A stretch of 64,000 nucleotides of DNA from Branchiostoma floridae (Eukaryota; Chordata; Leptocardii; Amphioxiformes; Branchiostomatidae): the NCBI RefSeq assembly GCF_000003815.2, contig NC_049997.1, positions 7,474,707 to 7,538,706 on the forward strand, given 5' to 3'. Shown piece by piece: positions 11,112 through 22,480 of the stretch. The stretch's first letter is position 1, and each line of letters begins with the position of its first letter. Made by a program: the position numbers and the translations under genes. Under the pieces are notes generated by a model. It saw only the letters and a list, made by a program, of their open reading frames with translations. It made no database searches and had not been told where the DNA came from.

Positions 11112-11500
11112 TCATATATTGGAAGACGATTCATTGTTGAAGAACATTCCAATGCTATTTGAGACATGGTTAAACAATTAGCCAGGTTGGTGGATGTTAT
11201 AATTTTAATCTTGTGTTTGTGCTTACCGTCCCTTGATAGTAAGACCCTCAGGCTTCAATATCAAACGACAGTAGATATTCCATACCCTTTGAACTAAACA
11301 GATGGAGAGAAGATACAATCTCCGTCTCATGGGCGTGTCTCATTCTGTAATCTCTCAGGTGTGCTGATACTTTCCACGTCCTTGGTTCCAGATAGTACAG
11401 GGGCCTGATCTCAGGGTCTGAAAAGTTCTTTTCTCAGTCTCAACTTCAGTAGAATTTGTTTCTCGGACAGCTTACATTTCAGTCTGTTGTCTGAATCAGG
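11112..11500 (+). repeat. Diverged duplicated segment, copy A
   Basis: Shares in order the blocks TTGTTGAAGAACATT, ACAATTAGCCAGGT, AAGACCCTC, AACAGATGG and AGTTCAGTAGA-like text with 13277-13655. The order is the same but there are many substitutions and indels. Class unknown. Confidence 0.6.
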
Positions 11501-12989
11501 ATCACAAGTCCTTTAGTCCACAATGTGACAGTTCTCAACACTCCAATGACATTGCAAATATGATGGTTACTGTATATAGAGACTCATTACAGAGAAACCT
11601 TGTCATATCATGTTTAATGTAATGGACCACCAAAAGTAACCACAACGCTCATGCGATCTCCAAACGTACCCGCTGTCTGACGTGCCTGAGCATAATCTTG
11701 TAATGCCTGAAATAACACTTACATATGGATAGCTCACTCTACAAAAAAGGAGGAGCGAGGAATAGCGTTAAATACATCCAGTAAATATCTACTGGTGCCG
11801 TGTATCGCCCAACCAAACATTACCAGATTTAGTTTAGTATATATCGTTATTCGTAGATATCAATTTTCATGCAGTGAACTATATAAAAAGCTTATTAATC
11901 TGTGAAAATTTTGAAAGTTTAGATTAACTGTACACGTCGGGTCAATATTTCTACATCAGTGTCGCGAAGAAGCTTGGTTCCGTTTCAGAAGCGTGTTCAA
12001 TAGGCACAGCCACGATAATTGAACATCGCATGCGATATCTCGTAAGCAATTTTTTTTGTTTAAAATTTACATCCGATCTATCCAAGCGCTCTGCTCTGTT
12101 ATTCAATGCTTATAAACAAAAACTCGGAGAGACACAATTACACTTCCATGCTTTGGATGGCTGTTGTCAGCTGTGTGAAATTCAGGCAATCATACCAGAA
12201 TCATATATACATGGCTTAAAGTTTGACATAAGACATTATCAAAATGACCACTATTGATGTCTAGTTGCCTGCGTGCCTAGTTATAGGCGAGGGACTACTC
12301 CCTTGCAACTTCATGCAACCTACTAGTAGGTTCTTCAATTTTCAATTTAGGTGCCCCATTCCAGATAAATGAAAAAAAATTCTTTCATACTGATGATTAA
12401 CAAATTTACCTGGATTTAGGGGACCTGAAAAAGATGCGTGAATTGAGGAACAATTAATTAGAGTTTATTTTCCCATCAGGGACAAAACTATTTCATTTTC
12501 AAGGATATAAAAGTCTACACATGTGGGCTAAGCGAGGATCAAGTCGAAAAGGTTTCAATTTGTTTATACCCACAAGGCCTTTGGGGTACATACACCAAAA
12601 ATATTTCCATCAACACATTAGATAGGTACATGTAGATGGGTGGGCAATGTGAAGTTTCAATCTTAAGTAAAGTATTTTACATTAAATTTATTTTCTAAAC
12701 TTCAAAGAAATAACTAAAGAGAGAGTGTCTCGATCTTCAAGGAGGGCATAGAAGGCAGCTTTATCGGGGCAAAGTTGACATTCGTGCCATCTACAGGTTG
12801 TCATGTTTTAGTATATCTTCCGAACACAAAGATCATATTTTATGCTGATAATTCAATTGGGATGACTAAAATGGTAGTGCAGAACTCTCACTTAATGGAT
12901 ACATTCTCGAAAGTCCTCTGATTTTATTTACTAAATTTAATGATTAGTGGACCCAAGCCATGGTCATGGACTCTCATCACGCGCCGGTG

Positions 12990-13075
12990 ACATCGCCACA
13001 AAGCGACGCTGGTCAATCACGCATCACATGTACAGACAATTTAACCATGTTAGCTTTGTTTACCCCGCCGGCAAT
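12990..13075 (+). repeat. Short third copy of the 4215/6200 repeat core
   Basis: Carries the same ordered blocks as 4690-4755: CACGCATCA, ATTTAACCATG and GCTTTGTTTACCCCGCCGGCA. The flanks do not match. Confidence 0.7.
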
Positions 13076-13276
13076 CGAAAAGCTTTGACGTAGTCTACAT
13101 CCTGTGTGCCAGGGGCAATAAACATTAAAAAGTCTTCGCCTTTGTGTGAGAAGCATCCCAAAGGTCAACAAGAATTTTTCTATGACCCGTAGTACAACTG
13201 TGTACTTGATGTTTTGACACAAAACATCCCAACAAATGTCCAACTATCACATCTAAGGCGATTGATTGTCAGTTCT

Positions 13277-13655
13277 TGTAAGACGATTTATTGTTGAAGA
13301 ACATTTCGATAGTCAAAAGATAGTTTAGGCATGGTTGAACAATTAGCCAGGTGTATGGATCTCAACGATCTGTTTGCACTTGCCTTCCTCAGATAATAAG
13401 ACCCTCCGGCGTAGATAACAAAGTACGTACTAGTCCTACAACCTTTGAACTTAACAGATGGGGATTCAGAGAAAAGACAACATCTTTGTTGGTGGGATAT
13501 GTCTTATTCTCTAAGCTCTTCACCTGTTCAGATAGTTTCAATTTCAATGGTTTATAATCATACAGAAGTCTTGATGGTGTGTGGTGTAAAATGTTGTTCT
13601 TTCAATCCCAAGTTCAGTAGACATTAGTCTGTTTCTCAAAGCGCATTGTATTTCT
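13277..13655 (+). repeat. Diverged duplicated segment, copy B
   Basis: Counterpart of 11112-11500, in the same orientation about 2.2 kb downstream. Confidence 0.6.
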
Positions 13656-15253
13656 GCTTGTGGGCTTAATTGGTCAAATCTATATCTGCTCTCATCTTAA
13701 ATCTGTTTCTTGACTTAAGATATCAAAATCTCATAGTTATACTACCAGACATAGTTTGAACCAGTCTCTGTGAATGCGGAAAGTTAAGCTAGAATCTGGG
13801 AAAAGATCATTTGCACTAGATGTGAAAACTATATGATCCACACAAACATTTCAAACATTGTGCAAGAAAATTGTGCGACTTCTCACCTCCATCCCCTGAA
13901 CGACGTGGACATGGACGTGAACACAGAAATAAATAAATAAATGTCTAATGCCCAGCCCTACTCTTTCGATGGAGTATCTGTACATTTTCTAGTAAACAGT
14001 ATTGTAAGTATATCATGCCATCTAGTATTTACCTATCAGATGCTGGTTTATCTGCTAGAGCAAGCTGAACAAAGAAACGCGTTAGGGGAGGGTGAAGTAC
14101 GTATAGTGCACAATTTAGATATCATGATGAAGTTTACTATGATGCCAATTTAGATTTCACACTACTTAAGGGGGCATAAATGTAGAAAAAGTAGTCACTA
14201 TACACAGGCATGTATCAAAGAAAGAGGTCGATGGCCATAGAAGGTTTGCCATCAAAAGTAGCCACAGTGCCCGTATGATCACTACGTAGAGGAAGACAAC
14301 TGGTCAATGTCTTGATGCATGTTTTGCACACAGTGACCACTAGGACAACAGGTAAATCCAGTTTTAGGACTTCATCTTGGGATATCATTTCCGTAACCAT
14401 GTACAAGGTGCATGCACAAGGTATCTTCTCCTCACCAGTTCAAAGTACATCAGATATCTGGTATATGTCTCACAATTCAGATATGGAGCACGTGCTTCGT
14501 TCGACCAATTTCCAGAGCATCCCAACAGATGATAAGCTTCAACAAGTTGTATAAAACCTTACAACCTTACATTGTACGACTACTGAACAAAAACAACAAA
14601 CTGTCATGTCATACTGCAAAGCCTACCTACGGTCATACCATACCTATAATAACTGTTTGTGGTAAGTGTTTTCAATATCGGTTTAGAACTGTTTTAATGT
14701 ATGTAGACAGCAGAACATTTCAGGGTCGTACATTGACCCCGTCACCCTGTGCCATTCAGCAAGAAAAAACAAAATCATAGAAACATGCATACGTTGAGAA
14801 CATTTCCCCTCATCATGCAACTGAGGCAGCCGCATCTTAAGATGATCTCTCACTATTTTCTCTTTCATCAGTGATACAGATCCAAACATCTTTTTGCAAT
14901 TGGTGTGTCCGACCCTGTATGCTCTTAAATTGTATCTGCATGTGTCCTCGATCATCTGTGCGAAACAATCCCCATCTCTGCAGCATCCATGATTCTACAC
15001 CGTATACTTCTTTTCAGGATGGTAATTACACCTCGTCAAAGTTCTGATGAGATGGTGTAAGATTATCCAACGTCACAAAATTAAGGGCGTTCCCTTTTTC
15101 CCACCCAGCCGACCGTGAGTGATCATCGTTAACAATGGCCATCGGAAGACGCTTCACTCGACCATGACTAAAGATGTCTAGACATTCGACACAAAGAGTC
15201 TCAGTTAAATGACAAACGATCAGTCATCTTGGTAACACCCCCAAATCTTACCC

Positions 15254-15261
15254 TATATATA
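15254..15261 (+). promoter_or_regulatory. TATA box of the crystallin-like gene
   Basis: TATATATA lies 142 bases before the proposed start codon. Transcription would begin near 15285, giving a 5' UTR of about 110 bases that contains no other ATG. A strong TATA box suits a tissue-specific, highly expressed gene. Inferred from position and sequence only. Confidence 0.6.
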
Positions 15262-15395
15262 CCCCTCCGATAGGTCCGTCTGTGCCCACTTCACCGAAGA
15301 GAGCTGATCGACACGCGACTTAGCGAGACAACACCCCGACCCGTTCCCGATCTCCCATTGCAGCACCGACCAACCGTACATCATCACCGTACATC

Positions 15396-18300
15396 ATGTG
15401 TAAGTACATTTCCTCCGTATCAATAAATATAGAATACAACACGGTGTATTCCGTATCGCCCAAGGTATCAGCCCGACCGCGGGTCGGATCGCCCGACGGC
15501 CGTATTATTTATGTCATACCCACCTGAGAAAACCCATGTTTTGATGCGAAATGCGCCAGAAGTTGAACAAATTTGGTGCCCTCGAAAAAAAAGCGTTGCA
15601 ACAGTAATGTTCCAACGTCCGAATCAGGTATTCGAACTTTCGATGGCGCCGTACTCGGCCCACTCGAAACAGTTCGATTTATTCGAATGGAGCCCGTGTG
15701 ATAAGCCCGGGCCGTACGGAAAGTTATCAGCCGGTCCGGAACACCCGTATCGAACGTTTTCGCGTCACAGGTATGACATAATAAAGTATACAGCATGATC
15801 GATCTGATATTTCTTCTCCGAGGATGACATTTCTTTTCTGAGGATTACATTTATACGGTTTACCATAAAGTGCAGTTTACCCTGAAACTCGGTCATTGAA
15901 GATAGTTCCAAGCAACCTTCTTCAACGTAAGTTTAGAGCAAACCTACGCGACTCTAGCTAGCAGACTCACGGTACAATTTTGAGGCTCACCACGCAACAG
16001 GAACAACCGAAGAAGCATGGGCGTTCCAATCCCGCAGAATTTGAAGGTCTCGGGCCATCTCGCAGAGCTATAACATATTGAAGATCTGTTTGTCACGCCC
16101 AGAAATACTGTATAAGCGTTCTATGCCATTACCTTGTTTCGTCTTAGGGGGGAAAAATTCAAAATATTATACAGTCTACCACCTTGCTTTTCCTTGATTT
16201 CAAATAGCCTAAGAATTGTATCGGCAGTGAATCCCGGTGCCGACAACATCGGTGCACATCCCAGGCATCCATACCAACTCGGAAATTAGCGTTGTCAGTT
16301 TGTCCCCTTTTCGGTCGCGCGGTTTCTCTCGAAGAGTTTAGCTTGTAGACGACGGCAGAAGTCTGCGTCTGTCCAAGGACATTGTAACCTCTGGTCACGG
16401 GGAATTTTAGTATATCTTCCGACTTCTATATCTAGTTTGTGACTACAGATTCTTATCTTTGTAATTGCTCTAAGAAGTTCAAAACTGCGTACATTCGAAA
16501 GATACTTCTTTTGTCCGTATCTTTCCTTTAGCGTAGAATAAATGGAAAGTTTTGAGTTATTCTGGATAGAAAAATGCCATTCTTGTATGTATATATCCTG
16601 TAAACGGAGTCGTAATTGGTCGGTTAGCATATCAACATGATACGACCTCGGGTTTGTCCATACATGCACAAAACCATTATAGTTGAGAATGTCAGTTACG
16701 TGATTCGTCCAATCGTATTCTCCGGAAAGTAAAACATCATATGCTTCACGGAGTAAAGAATCTTCGGGTAAGTTTGCTAGTCGGTGCCAGTATTTGATTA
16801 ATTGTATCTCAGCATTGATTGAAATGGGAAAGGTTCCTAACTCACCACGGATGCCGTCATTTGATCATTTCGCATGTACTCCAAGTAAAAAGTTTTGGAA
16901 ACTCATGTCAATGGTATCAAATTCTGTGATACTAGTATGTGAAGGAAGTCGTATGTTTTCAATTGCGAAGTTGTCATTTTCTAATTTCATTCCAGATACA
17001 ATTCCTCAATAAATTATCCTTGTCTGATCATTTCTCAAATTGGACGACGTAAGTGTGAGCGAGGTCCGAAGACACACTCTTTCTAACAGTTACAGGGAGA
17101 CCTCCCTCTAAATGGAGTTTGTTTAAAAAGGAAGAGAAAACAGTTTTGGGTGAAGATTCTGGATTTTTCTTTGATACAATAATTTTGATTGCTTTAGAAG
17201 TTTGGTCACAACATGTGAGTTCGGCTCCGTGCAGGAAGATAGGCAGTACAAACTTGTTGAAAAGGCTTATTTCTAGATGAAATGGAATGTTATTTTCTGA
17301 GAATAAAAGTGACTTTAGTTTGAGTAAAGCTCTCATGGCTTTATTCTTTAAATATTTCTGGCTGCTTTAAACTTTAATTTTCACGAAGAAGTCAGGGGAA
17401 TACCAAGATAAGAATAACTGTCGGTTACTTGTATTTCTTTTCCAAATATTTAGAATTTGTTTGATAATCTGTCAATAGAACCTTTTGTAAAACAATTACA
17501 TTAGTTTTAGCTACATCAACCCTTAATTTCCATTTGTTGCAATAAGCTTCCAGGTGATTAATACAATTCTGAAGCCCCTCTTTCGACAATGAGATCAAGG
17601 CTAAGTCATCTGCCAAAGATAGACAGTTAAGTGATTTAGAATTCAAAATTGCGGCGTCACATTTATCGTCAAAACATTGAGGTAGGTCGTTAATGAAAAT
17701 ATTGAATAATAATGGGCTGAGATTGCAGCCTTGTCTTACTCCGCATGTGGAAACAAAGGGGCTTGACAGGCCATTTTGTAGTCTGCCAGTATAGTTAACA
17801 TTGAGGTACATTGATTGCAATACATTGAAAAATTTGTAGAATAAACCGTCCCGCCGTACACTGTCAAATGCTTTCTTCATGTCAACAAAGCAAACATATA
17901 ATTTCCCTCTCTTTTTTTCAATATATTTCTCAATAAGAGTTTTCAGGATAAATACATTGTCAGAGGTTCGGCACTTTCTTCTGAATCCAAATTGAGTGTC
18001 GGCTAACAGATAATTGTTTTCAACGAATTTCTGTAAGCGAGTATTTAAAAGGAATGTGATCAATTTGGATTGTGATTCCTTTATAGTTATCTACATTAGA
18101 TTTGTCGACAGATTTAAAAATTGGTGTAAGGATACTTGTGGTCCAGTTAGATGGAAACTTGTTGTTGGAAAGGATTGTGTTAAAGAGAATGATCAGTGGT
18201 TTGCATATCTTTTCTGCCCCATATTTCAACATCTCGTTTGAAATAGAGTCAATGCTACATGTCTTTCCAGATTTTAGTGATTTCAAACCATTCATAATTT

Positions 18301-21300
18301 CTGGTGTCGTGAAAGGGTAATCTAATGAATTTGAAGTGTTTTTATCTAGGCGTTTAAGAAAACCAGTGATGCTTTCTTTCCAAAAGTACTGTCAAAAGCA
18401 TTGTTTTCACTGGATTATTTAATCATTGAAAGTGTTCTGAATCCATTCTTTACTTGTGATATTAGGATCTATATTATCGCTATGTTTTTGCCGTTTACTT
18501 CCTTGTCAAGAGTATTGAATAATGACCAAAATTGTTTGGGTTTTATCTCATTTAATTTTTCTAGATCACGTAATAGATTGGCTTTATAATTCCGTTTAGA
18601 ATGTTTGATGATTTTTTGTAGTCTTTCAAGGCTGTGAAGTACTTTGTTCTAGTTTCTTTTTTCCATGGTTCCTTCCTCAGTTCTAAAGATAATCTTTTTA
18701 CTCTTTGACGTAGGGACCAACAATTTTGGCCATACCAAATTTTGTTCTTTTTTATTTTTGTCTTTTTCTTGTTTTGTATGTTACGTTTTATTCTAAGAGA
18801 GCTTTTGGAAACATCTAATAGAATTTCAGTGAAGTTTGTTACGGCCTCCTCTGACGAGTGAAATGTTTTGTTGCAGAAATCCGTTAGTCTTGAATGCGTG
18901 TCTTTGTTTTTTATAGTATCTAAATACAATTGTTTTGATTCGTCAGTCCAAATGAATTGTGTTGGTTTAGGATTATAGCACTGGCTGTCCTCCTTCAGAA
19001 CTAGAGGGGAGTGCTTTGTTGACAGTGAAAAAGAGATGTGACAATGGTCGGAAATTGGGCGATTGAGCTAACATTTGAATATTGTACATCGGATAATAGA
19101 GAGTTGCAAGCGCACAATACAATAGTCGACAACACTAGACCCGTTGTAGTGATAACAGGTAAAGTCGCCTTTTAGGTCCCCCGCGAATCTGCCATCTAGA
19201 ATAGTCAAATCAGCTGATGAACATAAAGCTACCAACGTTTTACCATAGTTGTTCACTTTGATATCACTGTTTTGCCTTTTTTTGGTGAAACAGAGACCGT
19301 ATGTCGTATGATTGTCAAGTGTAGACGTGTCAAACTGATTTTCTATCAACTGGCCAGTTATTGCATTTATATCGCCTAACACGACGATATCTCCTAAATT
19401 AGAGCATTTACATATGTCATTAGATAGTATTTCAAAGGGAGATTCATTAGGTGATTTAAAAGATGATTCGGGGGGGGGGGGGGCGGGGGGGATATAGGCA
19501 TTACATAAATATAAGTCATTTTCTTAACCAAAAAAAAATGCTTATCAAAATTGCACCAAAAAGTATCTACCGTACTACTAACTAATTTTGAAATCCCTCT
19601 CCTGTACAAACTTTTGAAAATAACTGCTACCCCACCCGAATTACGCCTAGCCCCTTTACTTCTAACTCTACTGCTAGTGAAAAAAATATAACCTGGTATG
19701 TCTAAATCTACATAACTGCCTAGCCAGGTTTCTTGAACACAAATAACGTCGCTATTTTCTACATATGAAAGAAAGTCGTCATCTTTGATTTTTTTGCAGC
19801 AGCTTCCCTGTATATTTCAAGAAGAGAATACTAGTGCAGACTTTTTTGGCATATTCCGAATTTGAATAGGAGTACACAATATCTACATGGGATCAGTATT
19901 ATGGCAAATTCTTGCCCGTGGACAAAAAATGACAAACACTGGTAAACAGTATATTTAGACTCTATTCTTATGTAACGTTATAACTCTAAAATGTAAAGGC
20001 CCAAATCTTATCAGACCCACTCTGACAAAGTATTGTTGACATCTACTTTTTCAGGTAGTACAAATGTACATCTCGATTGCTACTCCAGAGAGCGTTTGAC
20101 TGGGGACAAAACCACCTACACAGCTGACGGTAAGTTTGCTCTAACAATTACCAAGAAATAGGACTACAAAAGAGTTATGATTAACTGATGATTGTGTAAT
20201 AAAATTTCGTGATTAGACAGAAAAATGTCTGGTCCATATCTCACCTAACGCTGGTTCACATTCATCCGTGGGGTAGCTTATATCCATTATTTTTTTTTAA
20301 ATTGGGTATTCTTTTAAACATTGTTAAATGTCTGAAAGTATTGCAGTTTGACACAACAAAGATAAAGGTTATACTGCGAATAAAGGTGAACTAGCGGTTC
20401 CTGTGCAGTGTTTACTTGAGCATGAGTATCCAATATGAATGCTCCTTCACGCAACAGTCTTCCAACTTTGTGAGATGTAAAGCCTATATTCCTTAGTTCA
20501 CATGTGTTGCTGTTTTAACAAATGTTTACTTAGTGAATCGACATACACTTAAAATATCGTCCTGGTTTTATTTACTGCCAGCACCCACTGCTCCCCCCAG
20601 GAGGAACACGTGTCATTCCGCTAACGTGATTGGCGGCGAGTGGCTGATGTACACCGCTGACAACTACAGCGGGACAACAGTGCACTTGAAGGAAGGGAAG
20701 ATCTACATTGATGATAATGAACTCCATGGTGCGGTCGTACATGGCTCTGGCTCCTGGAATAGTGAGTTTGAAAGCAGTGAAAGCTACATAAACATAAACA
20801 CACAAGAACACAAACATGCACACACTCACGCATACACGCTTGATCTTTGTTGAGTGCCTGGTGTAACGTTAATGAATTCTAAAAAGTACCAGACATCTAC
20901 GTCCTCTCATACCGGCTACTGTGGTATCTTAAGTTTTGTTGATTGCTCGCTCTTATGACATACAAATGAATGCAATTTTTATATACTAGTAACAGCTATG
21001 ACTAAACAGTTTTATATCATCAGCCTGGGAATACTGTCTTGATGTTGGTGGTGAGTAACAAATGTTTTCCTGTTAATGCCTAATCCACAGGTCAGGCTCG
21101 CTCTGTTCGTTATATCAGGCAAAATGCCATCACCTTGTTTGACCAGAGCTTCTACCGTGGGTCTGCAGCATACAATGACCGCAACAATGACAATGTCCAG
21201 ATGCTGGACTGCGCCTCCATCATAGTTCGTGGTATGCCATTCAATAACTTGTCATATAAATCTTGGCTAGCAAAATGAACAGTTTTCACTAGACGTTTTC

Positions 21301-21670
21301 ATGAGTGTTGCAATCATTATGGCTGATGTATCTTTATATCAAAATCTATATCTGAAAAAGAGACATCTAGACTGCCATGTTGCTTTCCTAATAGTTGAAT
21401 CTGTTCTACATTCCAGATGATCCCTGGTGCTATTGGCAGCTGTACCCCTTGGGACAGTACCAAGGTAAATACGACTTCGGCGATGGCAATTTGATGTTGG
21501 GGCCAGGCATGTACAACGTCGAATCTTTTGCCAATAAGAAAGCCATCAACGTTGGCTCAATGAAGCGTAAGTACATCTGGTGCAAGCCATCAGTTAGCCG
21601 CTCAGGGGACGCTGCTACAGAATTGGTTATCAGTGATGATAAATCGGAGGTCCAGCAGGCGAAACAGTAA
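15396..21670 (+). CDS. Beta/gamma-crystallin-like protein, four Greek keys, five coding exons
   Basis: Coding exons: 15396-15399 (ATG plus one base), 20055-20129, 20582-20761, 21091-21231 and 21417-21670. All have AG/GT borders and all introns are phase 1; the sum is 654 bases, or 217 residues plus TAA. Four Greek-key motifs follow in order. The first is short, around residues 6-43. The second has W47, Y50, Y55 and G57 (GEWLMYTADNYSG). The third has ITLFDQSFYRG (100-110) and CASIIV. The fourth has CYWQLYPLGQYQG (138-150). The W..Y....Y.G pattern and repeat length are those of beta/gamma-crystallins, stable structural proteins that in some species bind calcium; I do not see a clear canonical calcium motif. 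There is no signal peptide. A GTAAGT at 21567, also phase 1, could instead splice to an unseen exon. The link of the four-base exon 1 to exon 2 rests on phase, a TATA box and an intact frame, and is less sure than exons 2-5. Confidence 0.75.
16150..19860 (-). pseudogene. Decayed, nearly full-length LINE (same group as the one at 1-3266) in crystallin intron 1
   Basis: On the minus strand the order is endonuclease, linker, RT, C terminus. Endonuclease pieces are VICVQETWLGSY (near 19740), GDINAITG (near 19375), a VVDYCI block and an ISDHCHISFS block with the catalytic SDH (near 19050). The linker is at 18561-18929 (lysine-rich, then WYGQNCW). RT pieces are CSIDSISNEMLKYGAE (18020-18295), then FVDMKKAFDSV, CGVRQGCNLSPLLFN and LADD (17425-18063). 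C-terminal pieces lie at 17028-17336 and 16295-16669. Shared blocks with the LINE at 1-3266 (TSDNVFILKT, CGVRQGCNLSPLLFN, a SHKLDIEVGR-type end) show a common group. Frameshifts, stops and a poly(G) run at 19470-19490 kill it. The exact 3' end is unclear. Confidence 0.85.
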
Positions 21671-22057
21671 TGAAAAAGGCCACAGCAGTAGTAATGGCAA
21701 TGTGACTAAGTATGGCATTAACAGTGTGACAATATGTCTTAATGTCAACCTTAATGTCAAACTTAGTTACTTTGGAGACCAACACCTTATTATTGAACGA
21801 CCATCATTCTTGAAAGATCACTAAAACCTAGCAATAAGACAAAATTAATCTTTTTTTTTGGACATATGCTCCAATCAACCTTCCTGGTCTTTCCCTTGAT
21901 GTAAAATGTTATCCACCCATAACTTTTAAAACCTGCCTTTTTTTGCAAATACCCTTTATTCTTTTATGATCTGTATTTTTTCACAATATTATCAGCACAC
22001 ATAAATCAATGATTAGTAAAAACGTTCCGAGCCCCAATATCCTTTTTGGTTAACATA

Positions 22058-22073
22058 AATAAAAACAAATAAA
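22058..22073 (+). terminator. Candidate polyadenylation signals of the crystallin-like gene
   Basis: Two AATAAA hexamers at 22058-22063 and 22068-22073 lie about 390 bases after the stop codon. No closer AATAAA is seen in 21671-22050. Supported only by position. Confidence 0.45.
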
Positions 22074-22176
22074 TTGGCCAAAGAAATTGAAATTACTGAC
22101 CAAAAATGTTTCACAATGTAAAGAATTGTATGCAACTAAGGTAGATCTAAGCATGATTATTCAAGCCTTGATTTTA

Positions 22177-22480
22177 AAGATGGCCAACTGGAGACTCGTG
22201 GAGTGTGTTCAGGTGATCTCCTGACCCATGGTAGATTTTGGGAGCAGAGAATTCGAAGTTTTTCAATCAATTCTAAAAATGACCCACTTGAGATCCTAGG
22301 GGTGTGTTCAGGTAACCCCCTGACCCTTCGTAGATTTGGGAACAGAAAAGGTTTATCAAGCAGCATTTTTCAATGACCCCCTGGCTTATGGAGATCCTTA
22401 GGGTATGTTTAGGTAAAGTCCACGTCTTTATAGACATGGCAGCAGAAAGGCTCTTTCAAGTCTTTAAAAATGACCCAGCG
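22177..22480. repeat. Diverged tandem repeat of about 95 bp, three to four units
   Basis: Each unit carries GTGTGTTCAGGT, CCTGACCC, TAGATTTGGGA.CAGA and AAAAATGACC in that order, starting near 22177, 22275, 22372 and 22465. The last unit is degraded. There is no coding evidence. Confidence 0.75.

Larger units (their letters stand above)
9651..15240. other. No gene recognised; diverged repeats only
   Basis: About 5.6 kb of AT-rich sequence with only short frames (under about 125 codons) that lack recognisable motifs or splice context. It holds one diverged duplicated pair (11112-11500 and 13277-13655) and one short fragment of the 4215 repeat family (12990-13075). I see nothing else to support. 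Confidence 0.5.

Noticed and set aside
15240..15520. Possible solo LTR (TATA box followed 170 bases later by AATAAA)
   Set aside because: No TG...CA ends or target duplication could be placed. The ATG-T/GTAAGT that fits the crystallin exons in phase explains the TATA box better.
15509..15798. Overlapping open frames of 95 codons on both strands in a CpG-rich stretch
   Set aside because: They lie inside crystallin intron 1, the two frames mirror each other, and no domain, acceptor or donor fits. The open frames probably reflect composition.
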